The translations under genes were made by a program, and so were the position numbers. From positions 5,843 to 69,842 of the forward strand of contig CCNB01000016.1 in assembly GCA_000824785.1 (NCBI GenBank): a stretch of DNA of 64,000 nucleotides, read 5' to 3'. Under the pieces are notes generated by a model. That model did no database searches. It was not told the DNA's origin and worked only from the letters and a program-made list of their open reading frames with translations. Each line of letters begins with the position of its first letter. The stretch's first letter is position 1. Source of the stretch: Mesorhizobium plurifarium (GTDB taxonomy: Bacteria; Pseudomonadota; Alphaproteobacteria; Rhizobiales; Rhizobiaceae). Shown piece after piece: positions 53,046 to 60,655 of this stretch.

Positions 53046-54077
53046 ATGGCAAAGCGGCCGACCATTACCGATCTCGCGCGCGTCTCGGGCGTCAGCGTCG
53101 CCACCGTCGACCGGGTGCTGAACAGCCGCCTGCCGGTGCGTGAGGAAACGGCGCGCCGGGTCTACGACGCCGCGACCGAGATCGGTTATCACGCGGCGGG
53201 GCTGATCAAGCAGCGCATGCGCCAGGAATTGCCGGAATACCGGCTCGGCTTCCTGCTGCTGAGGGGCAATGACGTCTTCTATGGTGATTTCGCCAGGGAG
53301 CTTGAGCTGGCTGTCGCGCAGTCGCAACGTTTCCGCGGCGTTGCGACCGTCGAGTTCGCCACTTCGCTGGTGCCTGACGAGATCGCAGCCCAGATGCGCA
53401 GGCTGGCGGCCAAGTCGAGAGCCATCGCCGTCGTCGGCCCGGATCATCCCAACCTGACGGCGGTCGTGGAAGCGCTGAAAGCGAGGGGGCAGCCGGTCTT
53501 CTCGTTGCTGTCCGACTTTGCCGCCGGCATCCGCGAGGGCTATGTCGGTCTCGACAACCGCAAGGTCGGGCGCAGCGCGGCCTGGATGATCGCCAAGGCC
53601 GCCAGGAAGCCGGGCAAGGTCGCGCTTTTCGTCGGCAGCCACCGCTTCCACGGCCACGAGCTGCGCGAGATCGGCTTCCGCTCTTTCTTCCGCGAGCATG
53701 CGCCGGACTTCACCGTGCTGGAGACGCTGGTCAACCTCGAGGCCAATGATGTGACGCATGACGCCATGCTCGACCTCCTCGCGCGCCATCCCGATCTTGC
53801 CGGCTGCTACGTCGCCGGCGGCGGCATGGAAGGCGCGGTCTCGGCGCTGCGGACGGCAAAGCCGGCCGAGATGCCGGTCGTCATCTGCAACGAGATCAAC
53901 GCCGTCTCGCGCGCCGCACTTGCCGACAACATCCTCACCATGGTGATCTCGACGCCGCTCGCAGCACTCTGCCGGGAGCTCGTCGGGCTGATGGCGTACG
54001 CCATCGAAAGCGGCGCCGCCAATGCGCCAGGGCAGACCTTCCTGCCCTTCGACATCTACCTGCCGGAAAACATCTAG
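53046..54077 (+). CDS. LacI-family transcriptional regulator
   Basis: 343 residues. The helix-turn-helix is TITDLARVSGVSVATVDRVLN with the hinge YHAAGLI; the rest is a periplasmic-binding-protein-like sensor domain (about 63-330). LacI regulators respond to sugars or cyclitols and usually control adjacent genes. It sits between the MocDEF-like operon (divergent) and an inositol-type importer (same direction), and so most likely controls both. ATG at 53046 has GACGAGGAAG upstream; a TTG one codon earlier was rejected. Confidence 0.88.
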   Translation: MAKRPTITDLARVSGVSVATVDRVLNSRLPVREETARRVYDAATEIGYHAAGLIKQRMRQELPEYRLGFLLLRGNDVFYGDFARELELAVAQSQRFRGVATVEFATSLVPDEIAAQMRRLAAKSRAIAVVGPDHPNLTAVVEALKARGQPVFSLLSDFAAGIREGYVGLDNRKVGRSAAWMIAKAARKPGKVALFVGSHRFHGHELREIGFRSFFREHAPDFTVLETLVNLEANDVTHDAMLDLLARHPDLAGCYVAGGGMEGAVSALRTAKPAEMPVVICNEINAVSRAALADNILTMVISTPLAALCRELVGLMAYAIESGAANAPGQTFLPFDIYLPENI

Positions 54078-54100
54078 ATCCCCGGAGACGGGATCGGTGT

Positions 54101-54131
54101 GAAAGAATCCATCAGGCTGATGGATTCTTTC
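54101..54131. repeat. perfect 14-bp hairpin after lacI
   Basis: GAAAGAATCCATCA (54101-54114) and its exact complement (54118-54131) around a 3-nt loop, 24 nt after the lacI stop. There is no clean T tract, so it may be a terminator or a symmetric site within the regulatory gap. Confidence 0.7.
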
Positions 54132-54229
54132 AAGACGGTTTGCTCCGATTCGGGCCGAGGATTCGACGATTTTGGTCGTCGTCCCGTCGATCGTGATCGA
54201 AAAACCGGCCGCCCCGGTCGGAATCGCCC

Positions 54230-54260
54230 TTGACGTTTCCAAAACGAAATGGAATAAATA
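54230..54260 (+). promoter_or_regulatory. candidate importer promoter with overlapping LacI-type operator
   Basis: TTGACG (54230-54235) and TAAATA/AATAAA (54253-54260) are spaced about 17-19 nt. Between them lies TTCCAAAACGAAATGGAA (54237-54254), an imperfect palindrome centred on CG as LacI-family operators are. The gap 54078-54431 holds no gene; the rest shows the hairpin at 54101 and no other feature I can support. Confidence 0.45.
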
Positions 54261-54431
54261 TTTCACCAATCAGGCCTTTTGGTTCTTTCGTTCCGAAGCG
54301 TCTGTTCGGACGGAGGAAGAGGCGTTCCAGTCGAATTGGCGACGCCGCATGGCCGCAGGGAGAGATTCCCCGGGCAAACCGGGGATTCCGGTTCAATGGG
54401 TGCAGCCGGACACCAAGTGGAGGAGAATAAA

Positions 54432-55373
54432 ATGAAGAAACTTCTTTTGGGCGTCGCGCTTTCGGCGCTGATGTGTTCATCCGCCTTCGCCGCCAAGATC
54501 GGCGTCTCGATGGCTCTTTTCGACGACAACTTCCTGACCGTGCTGCGCAACGGCATGATCGCGCAGGCCAAGGGAATGGATGGCGTCGAGCTGCAGGTAG
54601 AGGACGCGCAGAACGACGTCGCCAAGCAGCTCGACCAGATCAAGAACTTCGCCGCCTCGGGCGTCGACGCCATCATCGTCAACCCGGTCGACACCTCGGC
54701 CACCCAGGCGATGTCGGACGCGGCCGCTGCCGCCAAGATCCCGCTGGTCTACGTCAACCGCCAGCCGGTCAATGTCGACACACTGCCCGACAACCAGGCC
54801 TTCGTTGCTTCCAACGAGGCCGAATCCGGCACGCTCGAAACCAAGGAAGCCTGCCGCCTGTTCAAGGAAGCCGGCAAGAAGGAAGCCAATGTCTATGTGA
54901 TCATGGGCGAGCTATCCAACCAGGCCGCGGTGCAGCGCACCAAGGACATCGAGGAAGTGATCGCCACCCCGGACTGCAGCTTCATCAAGATCATCGACAA
55001 GCAGACCTCGAACTGGAAGCGTGACGAAGCGCAGAACCTGATGACCAACTGGCTGTCGTCGGGCAAGGCGTTCGATGGCGTCATTGCCAACAATGACGAA
55101 AGCGCAATCGGGGCGATCCAGGCGATGAAGGCCGCCAACATCGACATGAAGTCGGTCGTCGTCGGCGGCGTCGATGCCACCCAGGACGCGCTGGCCGCCA
55201 TGCAGGCGGGCGATCTCGACGTCACCGTCTTCCAGGACGCCGCCGGTCAGGGCGCCGGCGCGCTCGATGCGGCGCTGAAGCTTTCCAAGGGCGAAAAGGT
55301 GGAACACAAGGTCTACATCCCGTTCCAGCTCGTCACCCCGGCCAACATCGACAAGTTCTTGAAGAAGAACTGA
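54432..55373 (+). CDS. ABC substrate-binding protein, inositol/rhizopine type
   Basis: 313 residues with a signal peptide (1-20, ending SSAFA) and so periplasmic. It belongs to the sugar-binding family related to IbpA and MocB: the N-terminal block IGVSMALFDDNFLTVLRNGM, the VNPVDTSATQ loop and TFPNDES-like NNDESAIGAIQAMKAANI fit inositol-type binders. Together with the permease and ATPase that follow it would import a cyclitol. AGTGGAGGAG lies before the ATG at 54432. The ligand (inositol, methyl-inositol or rhizopine) is inferred from neighbours. Confidence 0.85.
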   Translation: MKKLLLGVALSALMCSSAFAAKIGVSMALFDDNFLTVLRNGMIAQAKGMDGVELQVEDAQNDVAKQLDQIKNFAASGVDAIIVNPVDTSATQAMSDAAAAAKIPLVYVNRQPVNVDTLPDNQAFVASNEAESGTLETKEACRLFKEAGKKEANVYVIMGELSNQAAVQRTKDIEEVIATPDCSFIKIIDKQTSNWKRDEAQNLMTNWLSSGKAFDGVIANNDESAIGAIQAMKAANIDMKSVVVGGVDATQDALAAMQAGDLDVTVFQDAAGQGAGALDAALKLSKGEKVEHKVYIPFQLVTPANIDKFLKKN

Positions 55374-55383
55374 GACGCGCCCG

Positions 55384-55429
55384 CGCAATTCCCGGAAAAC
55401 CGTGCCGCGGTTTTCGGTATGGAATTGCG
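55384..55429. repeat. intercistronic palindrome of rhizobial type
   Basis: CGCAATTCC (55384-55392) pairs with GGAATTGCG (55421-55429) and CCGGAAAACCG with CGGTTTTCGG inside, giving a long hairpin in the transcript between the binding-protein and permease genes. Such elements often mark a high first gene and lower second gene. A second small stem, CTCCCGCCCGACAGGGCGGGAG, lies at about 55509-55530. Confidence 0.8.
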
Positions 55430-55562
55430 TGAAGACAGCCGCGGAGTGGTGCCGCGACGCATCGGACTGGCTGAAACCGGCTGCTGACGAAGCGGCGCCG
55501 CTCCTCTCCCCTCCCGCCCGACAGGGCGGGAGAACGGGCGCGGTCATTCGGAGGAAGAAGAC

Positions 55563-56639
55563 GTGTCACAGACATCGCATGGCATTGGCGGGCTGAGCTA
55601 TGACGCCAAGAAGCGTCCATGGCCGGCCGAGTTCAACGTGTTCCTGGCGCTGGTTATCCTGGTCGCCGCCTTCGAGCTGATCGGCCGCGTCTTCCTCGGC
55701 GACAGCTTCCTGTTCAACACCCGCGAGAACGTCTCGGGCCTGTTCAACGAGCAGCGCCTGCAGATCATCATCCTGCAGGTTTCGATCGTCGGCATCATCG
55801 CCATCGGCGTCACCCAGGTCATCATCTGCGGCGGCATCGATCTGTCCTCGGGCTCGATCGTCGGCGCCACCGCCATGATCGCCATGAGCTTCGCCCAGGT
55901 CGCGACCGTCAATGGCAATCCCAACCCCAAGGCGATGTTCATCGACTATGGCTGGACCGACCTGCCGGTCATCGTGCCGTTGCTGGTGGCGATCGGCTGC
56001 GGCCTGATCGCCGGCCTGATCAACGGGTTCCTGATCGCCTATACCCGCATTCCACCTTTCATCGCCACGCTGGGCATGATGGTCACCGCCCGCGGCATCG
56101 CCAAATGGTGGTCGAAGGGCCAGCCGATCTCGTTCCCGACCGACAGCTTCGCGGCCATCGGCAAGGGCCTGATGCCCGTCGTCATCTTCATCTCGCTGGC
56201 GATCCTGTTCCAGCTCATCTTGACCTACACGAAATACGGCAAGCACTGCTACGCCATCGGCTCCAACGAGGATGCCGCGCGCATGTCCGGCATCAAGATC
56301 GCCAACCACAAGGTGCTGGTCTATGCCATCGCCGGCATCCTGGCCGCGATCGCCGCGGTGGTGCTCTCCTCCAAGAACCTCACCGCCCAGGCCGGCATGG
56401 GCGTCATGTACGAGCTCGATGCCATCGCCATGGCGGTCATCGGCGGCGTCTCGCTCTCGGGCGGCCGCGGCTCGATCATCGGCACCGTCATCGGCTCGCT
56501 GATCTTCGGCGTCATCATTTCCGGCTTCACCTTCCTGCGCCTCGACGCCTACTATCAGGAGATGGTGAAGGGCGTGATCATCGTCGGCGCGGTCGTTCTC
56601 GATCAATGGCGCCAGCGCCGCCGCGCGATAGGAGCTTGA
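55563..56639 (+). CDS. ABC permease, inositol/sugar type (IatP-like)
   Basis: 358 residues, RbsC/IatP family, with about ten hydrophobic helices. The EAA-like loop reads YAIGSNEDAARMSGIKIANHKVLVYAIAG, and GVTQVIICGGIDLSSGSIVGATAMIAM is the family's N-terminal signature. It starts with GTG at 55563 behind GGAGGAAG. It works with the ATPase encoded next to import a cyclitol across the inner membrane. Confidence 0.88.
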   Translation: MSQTSHGIGGLSYDAKKRPWPAEFNVFLALVILVAAFELIGRVFLGDSFLFNTRENVSGLFNEQRLQIIILQVSIVGIIAIGVTQVIICGGIDLSSGSIVGATAMIAMSFAQVATVNGNPNPKAMFIDYGWTDLPVIVPLLVAIGCGLIAGLINGFLIAYTRIPPFIATLGMMVTARGIAKWWSKGQPISFPTDSFAAIGKGLMPVVIFISLAILFQLILTYTKYGKHCYAIGSNEDAARMSGIKIANHKVLVYAIAGILAAIAAVVLSSKNLTAQAGMGVMYELDAIAMAVIGGVSLSGGRGSIIGTVIGSLIFGVIISGFTFLRLDAYYQEMVKGVIIVGAVVLDQWRQRRRAIGA

Positions 56640-56641
56640 CC

Positions 56642-57412
56642 ATGTCGGACATCGTTCTGAAGACCGAGAACCTCACCAAGCATTATGGCGGCGTGCATGC
56701 GCTGCAGGAGGCGAATTTCGAGCTGCGCAAGGGCGAGCATGTCGCCATCATGGGCGACAACGGCGCCGGCAAATCGACCTTCGTGCGCCAGATCACCGGC
56801 GTCGAGCAGCGCACCGACGGCAAGATCTGGTTCGACGGCAAGGAGGTGAATTTCTCCGGCCCCATCGAGGCGCGCGAGGCAGGCATTGAGACCGTGTTCC
56901 AGAACCTCGCGCTGGCCGACGACCTCGACGTGCCGTCCAACCTGTTCCTCGGCCGCGAGAAGGTGCTGTTCAACCTCGGCCCCTTCTCCATCCTCGACCG
57001 CAAGGCGATGCGCAAGGCGACGGAGGCAGCACTTGTCCGTACGGCGGTGAAGATCCCCAACCTCTCCAGCACCATCCGCCACATGTCGGGCGGCCAGCGC
57101 CAATGCGTGGCGATCGCCAGGACCGCGACCTTCGCCTCCAAGCTGATCATCATGGACGAGCCGACCGCGGCGCTCGGCGTGCAGGAGACGGCGCAGGTCG
57201 AAAACATCATCCGCACGCTGAAGGAAAATGGCGAGCCGCTGATCCTGGTCAGCCACAACATGCGCCAGGTGTTCGACCTGGTCGACCGCATCGTCGTCTT
57301 CCGCCGCGGCCGCATCGTCGCCAACCTGCGCAAGCAGGACACCGACGGCAACGACATCGTCGCCTACATCACCGGCGCCAAGACCGGACAGGCGGAACTT
57401 CAGGCTGCCTGA
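56642..57412 (+). CDS. ABC ATPase of the inositol-type importer (single domain)
   Basis: 256 residues with one nucleotide-binding domain: Walker A GDNGAGKST (38-46), signature HMSGGQRQCVAIARTA, and Walker B LIIMDEPTAALG. Sugar importers of the RbsA type usually have two domains in about 500 residues; this half-length form is the inositol/IatA-like variant. The ATG at 56642 is 2 nt after the permease stop. Confidence 0.9.
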   Translation: MSDIVLKTENLTKHYGGVHALQEANFELRKGEHVAIMGDNGAGKSTFVRQITGVEQRTDGKIWFDGKEVNFSGPIEAREAGIETVFQNLALADDLDVPSNLFLGREKVLFNLGPFSILDRKAMRKATEAALVRTAVKIPNLSSTIRHMSGGQRQCVAIARTATFASKLIIMDEPTAALGVQETAQVENIIRTLKENGEPLILVSHNMRQVFDLVDRIVVFRRGRIVANLRKQDTDGNDIVAYITGAKTGQAELQAA

Positions 57413-57494
57413 CGGGCGCCACGACGGGATCAAACCAATCTTCCGCGCCAAAAGGCGCGGATATGCCTATAAAACCCACCTCGAAGGACATTCC

Positions 57495-58487
57495 ATGACA
57501 CTCCGCTTCGCTCTCCTCGGCGCCGGCCGCATCGGCAAGGTGCATGCCCGCGCCGTCGCCTCCAACCCGCAGGCCAGGCTGGTGGCCGTGGCCGATGCCT
57601 TCGAGAAAGCGGCGACGGAGCTCGCCTCCGCCTATGGCGCCGAGGTCCGCACGATCGACGCCATCGAGAAGGCCAAGGACATCGACGCCGTCATCATCTG
57701 CACGCCGACCGACACCCATGCCGACCTGATCGAGCGCTTCGCCAAGGCCGGCAAGGCGATCTTCTGCGAGAAGCCGATCGATCTCTCCGTCGAGCGGGTC
57801 GAGAAATGCCTGGCCGTGGTCGAGAAGACCGGAGCCACGCTGATGGTCGGCTTCAACCGCCGCTTCGACCCGCATTTCGCCGCCGTGCGCAAGGCGATCG
57901 ACGACGGCGCCATCGGCACGGTCGAGATGGTCACCATCACGTCGCGCGATCCCGGCGCTCCGCCGCTCGACTACATCGCCCGCTCCGGCGGCATTTTTCG
58001 AGACATGACCATCCATGATTTCGACATGGCGCGCTTCCTGCTTGGCGAGGAGCCGGTTGCGGTGAGCGCCCACGCCTCGGTGCTGGTCGACAAGAAGATC
58101 GGCGATGCCGGCGATTTCGATTCGGTCAGCGTCATCCTCGAAACCGCCTCCGGCAAGCAGGCGGTCATCTCCAACTCACGCCGCGCCACCTATGGCTACG
58201 ACCAGCGCATCGAGGTGCATGGCTCGAAAGGCATGGTCGCGGCCGAGAACCAGCGGCCGGTGTCGATCGAACTCGCCAACGACAAGGGCTACACCCGCCC
58301 GCCGCTGCACGACTTCTTCATGACCCGCTACATCGACGCCTATGCCAACGAGATCGCCTCCTTCATCGCCGCGGCAACCGCGGGCAAGAAGGCGGCGCCG
58401 AGCGGCAAGGATGGGCTGGTTGCGCTGAAGCTGGCGGATGCGGCTTTGGAGTCGGCGAAGACCGGCAAGACCGTCCGCGTCGACTGA
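57495..58487 (+). CDS. iolG: inositol 2-dehydrogenase (Gfo/Idh family)
   Basis: 330 residues. N-terminal NAD site GAGRIGKVH (8-16); CEKPIDL with the catalytic Lys; GGIFRDMTIHDFDMARF with the catalytic Asp-His pair. The pattern FNRRFDPHF...GGIFRDMTIHDFDMARFLLGEEP closely matches rhizobial inositol dehydrogenases IdhA/IolG. It oxidises inositol or scyllo-inositol to the inosose; MocA of rhizopine degradation is in the same family. A small hairpin (57443-57460) lies upstream. Confidence 0.88.
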   Translation: MTLRFALLGAGRIGKVHARAVASNPQARLVAVADAFEKAATELASAYGAEVRTIDAIEKAKDIDAVIICTPTDTHADLIERFAKAGKAIFCEKPIDLSVERVEKCLAVVEKTGATLMVGFNRRFDPHFAAVRKAIDDGAIGTVEMVTITSRDPGAPPLDYIARSGGIFRDMTIHDFDMARFLLGEEPVAVSAHASVLVDKKIGDAGDFDSVSVILETASGKQAVISNSRRATYGYDQRIEVHGSKGMVAAENQRPVSIELANDKGYTRPPLHDFFMTRYIDAYANEIASFIAAATAGKKAAPSGKDGLVALKLADAALESAKTGKTVRVD

Positions 58488-58518
58488 CTGTTTGAACGTA
58501 GATTAAAGGAGCACAGCG

Positions 58519-59313
58519 ATGAGCGGTTTGGCCGGTCGCAATTCTGAAACGCGTGCCATCGTCACCGGCGGCGCGCAGGGCATCGGCTTCGCCGTCGCGG
58601 AAGCACTTGCCGACGAGGGCTGCCGCGCGCTGGCGCTCATCGGCCGCTCGCAGGAGAAGGGCGACAAGGCCGCGGCAGTGCTCAAGAAGAACGGCGTCGA
58701 CGCCATCTTCATCAGCGCCGATGTCGCCAAGGTCGCCGACTGCAAGCGCGCCGTCGAGACCGCGATCAGGCATTTCGGCACGCTGAACGCGCTGGTCAAC
58801 GCCGCCGCCACGTCCGCGCGGGGATCGTTGGTGGAGACCACGGAAGAACTCTTCGACCAGATCTTCGACACCAACGTACGCGGTCCCTTCTTCCTGATGC
58901 AGGGGCTGGTCGCGCATCTGCTCGAACGCAAGGCGCCGGGCTCGATCGTCAACGTGCTGTCGATGTCGGCGCATGCCGGCCAGTCGTTCCTCACGCCCTA
59001 TTCGACCAGCAAGGGCGCGCTGATGACGCTGACCAAGAATGTCGCGAGCTCCTACCGGAAGAACCGCATCCGCTGCAACGCCGTGCTGCCCGGTTGGATG
59101 GACACCGAGGGCGAGGCGATCGTCCAGAAGAAGTGGCACGACGCGCCCGACGACTGGCTGGCAAAGGCCGAGGCCGCGCAGCCCATGGGCCAGTTGGTCA
59201 AGCCGGCGCAGCTCGCCCGGCTGATCACCTACATGCTGAGCCCGCAGGCCGGCGTCATGACGGGCTCGCTGGTGGACTATGATCAGAACATCGCTGGGGT
59301 GGTTGGGGAGTAG
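58519..59313 (+). CDS. short-chain dehydrogenase/reductase
   Basis: 264 residues, classical SDR. Cofactor site TGGAQGIG (16-23), NAA variant in LVNAAATSA, catalytic Tyr161 and Lys165 in TPYSTSKGAL with Ser in VLSMSAHAG. It probably acts on a cyclitol or inosose in the same pathway as the upstream dehydrogenase, 31 nt away, though the substrate is unknown. Last gene of the importer operon; the DAHP-synthase promoter begins 12 nt later. Confidence 0.85.
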   Translation: MSGLAGRNSETRAIVTGGAQGIGFAVAEALADEGCRALALIGRSQEKGDKAAAVLKKNGVDAIFISADVAKVADCKRAVETAIRHFGTLNALVNAAATSARGSLVETTEELFDQIFDTNVRGPFFLMQGLVAHLLERKAPGSIVNVLSMSAHAGQSFLTPYSTSKGALMTLTKNVASSYRKNRIRCNAVLPGWMDTEGEAIVQKKWHDAPDDWLAKAEAAQPMGQLVKPAQLARLITYMLSPQAGVMTGSLVDYDQNIAGVVGE

Positions 59314-59324
59314 AATCGTCGCAC

Positions 59325-59353
59325 GTGACAAGCGCCCCGACATCGACTATATG
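59325..59353 (+). promoter_or_regulatory. promoter of the aromatic leader and DAHP-synthase gene
   Basis: GTGACA (59325-59330) and TATATG (59348-59353) with an ideal 17-nt spacer. Initiation about 7 nt downstream would fall at A59360, the first base of the leader ATG, so the transcript may be leaderless. Confidence 0.6.
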
Positions 59354-59359
59354 AGCCGC

Positions 59360-59437
59360 ATGATCCACCTGACCGCCTCGTTTTGGTACTTTAGCTACGG
59401 TAGCTCGCTGGCGGCGGGAGGATTGCGCTCGATCTGA
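59360..59437 (+). CDS. aromatic leader peptide of the DAHP-synthase attenuator
   Basis: A 25-codon frame (28 codons if the ATG at 59351 is used) whose middle codes for Phe-Trp-Tyr-Phe-Ser-Tyr (59381-59398) and which stops at TGA 59435-59437. The aromatic residues are the products of the pathway controlled by the enzyme encoded downstream. Just past them is CTGGCGGC (59408-59415), which can pair with GCCGCCAG at 59463-59470. Leaderless leader peptides are known for the trpE(G) attenuator of Sinorhizobium meliloti. A strong case from sequence alone, not shown experimentally. Confidence 0.75.
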   Translation: MIHLTASFWYFSYGSSLAAGGLRSI

Positions 59438-59486
59438 AAAACTCCAGATCAAAATCCGACAAGCCGCCAGACCTGGCGGCTTTTTT
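59408..59486 (+). promoter_or_regulatory. transcription attenuator (antiterminator plus terminator)
   Basis: Terminator: AAGCCGCCAG (59461-59470) with CTGGCGGCTT (59473-59482) and a T tract to 59486. Antiterminator: CTGGCGGC (59408-59415) inside the leader frame is identical to the terminator's 3' arm and can pair with 59463-59470 instead. A further small stem, GATCTG (59431) with CAGATC (59445), and AGCTAC (59393) with GTAGCT (59400), lie upstream. A ribosome stalled at the Phe-Trp-Tyr codons would mask the 59393 segment and allow antitermination. Confidence 0.8.
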
Positions 59487-59525
59487 GTTTCAGCCGGCGG
59501 GTCTCCTAACCAGGAGCAGAAAGCC

Positions 59526-60617
59526 GTGTTGACCACCACAGACGACCTTCGGGTCAGAGAACTCAAAGTCCTGAGCACGCCGGAAGAGGTGATGCGCGAG
59601 ATACCGCGCTCGCTCACGGCGACGCGCACCGTTGCCGCCTCGCGCAACGCCATCCATTCCATCCTCACGGGGGCCGACGATCGACTGGTGGTCATCGTCG
59701 GCCCTTGTTCCATCCACGATCCGGTCGCCGCCGTGGACTACGCCAGCCGTCTGGCGGCGCTGCGCGAGGCCCTGGCCGACCGGCTCGAGATCGTCATGCG
59801 CGTCTATTTTGAGAAGCCGCGCACCACGGTCGGCTGGAAGGGCCTCATCAACGATCCCGACCTCGACGGCAGCTTCAACATCGACAAGGGCTTGCGCATG
59901 GCGCGCAACGTCTTGTCGGCCGTCAACAATCTCGGCCTGCCGGCGGCGACCGAATTCCTCGACATGACCACGCCGCAATACATCGCCGACCTTGTCGCCT
60001 GGGGCGCCATCGGCGCGCGAACCACCGAAAGCCAGATCCATCGCGAGTTGGCCTCGGGTCTCTCCTGCCCGGTCGGTTTCAAGAACGGCACCGACGGCAA
60101 TCTGAGGATCGCCGGCGAAGCGGTGAAGTCGGCCGCCCAGCCGCATCATTTCATGGCGGTGACCAAGGGCGGCCGCAGCGCCATTGCCGCGACCACCGGC
60201 AATGAGGATTGCCATGTCATCCTGCGCGGCGGGATCACGCCGAACTACGATGCCGCAAGCGTCGAGGCTGCCGCCGCCGAGCTTGGCCGCATCGGCGTCG
60301 CGCCGCGGCTGATGATCGATGTCAGCCACGCCAACAGCGCCAAGAAGCCGGAGAACCAGCCCAAGGTAGCGCATGACGTGGCGGGCCAGGTCGCGGCGGG
60401 CGACGAGCGCATCATCGGCGTCATGATCGAGAGCAATCTCGTCGCCGGCCGCCAGGACGTCGTGCCCGGCAAGCCGCTCGTCTACGGCCAGAGCATCACC
60501 GACGGCTGCGTCGACTGGGCGACCACCGAGACCGTGCTGCACGGCCTTGCCGGCGCCGTCGAATGGCGCCGGTCGGTGAAGCGCGAACTGCTCGCCAGCC
60601 GCCAAGGCGCGGCTTGA
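59526..60617 (+). CDS. aroG: 3-deoxy-7-phosphoheptulonate synthase (DAHP synthase)
   Basis: 363 residues, class I AroF/G/H type. Motifs are VGPCSIHDP (about 58-66), MRVYFEKPRTTVGWKGLINDPDLDGS, GAIGARTTESQIHRELASGLS and VMIESNLVAGRQDV, covering the PEP and metal sites. It condenses PEP with erythrose-4-phosphate, the first step of the shikimate pathway. Which of the three isozymes it equals is not decided here. It is preceded by an aromatic attenuator with a leaderless leader peptide. Start: TTG/ATG region near 59526 (MLTTTDDLRVRELK). Confidence 0.93.
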   Translation: MLTTTDDLRVRELKVLSTPEEVMREIPRSLTATRTVAASRNAIHSILTGADDRLVVIVGPCSIHDPVAAVDYASRLAALREALADRLEIVMRVYFEKPRTTVGWKGLINDPDLDGSFNIDKGLRMARNVLSAVNNLGLPAATEFLDMTTPQYIADLVAWGAIGARTTESQIHRELASGLSCPVGFKNGTDGNLRIAGEAVKSAAQPHHFMAVTKGGRSAIAATTGNEDCHVILRGGITPNYDAASVEAAAAELGRIGVAPRLMIDVSHANSAKKPENQPKVAHDVAGQVAAGDERIIGVMIESNLVAGRQDVVPGKPLVYGQSITDGCVDWATTETVLHGLAGAVEWRRSVKRELLASRQGAA

Positions 60618-60628
60618 ACAAAAATCGA

Positions 60629-60655
60629 GAGGGCGGCGCTCACGCCGCCCTCAAT
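60629..60655 (-). terminator. hairpin terminating lysE
   Basis: GAGGGCGGCG (60629-60638) with CGCCGCCCTC (60643-60652); read on the minus strand it is followed by TCGATTTTTG. It overlaps the 3' end of the LysE gene and would also stop transcription from aroG. Confidence 0.75.

Noticed and set aside
54281..54295. IolR-like inositol operator (GGTTCTTTCGTTCCG)
   Set aside because: It shares only part of the motif I remember for inositol repressors (the CGTTCC half) and differs in the other half; too weak to claim.
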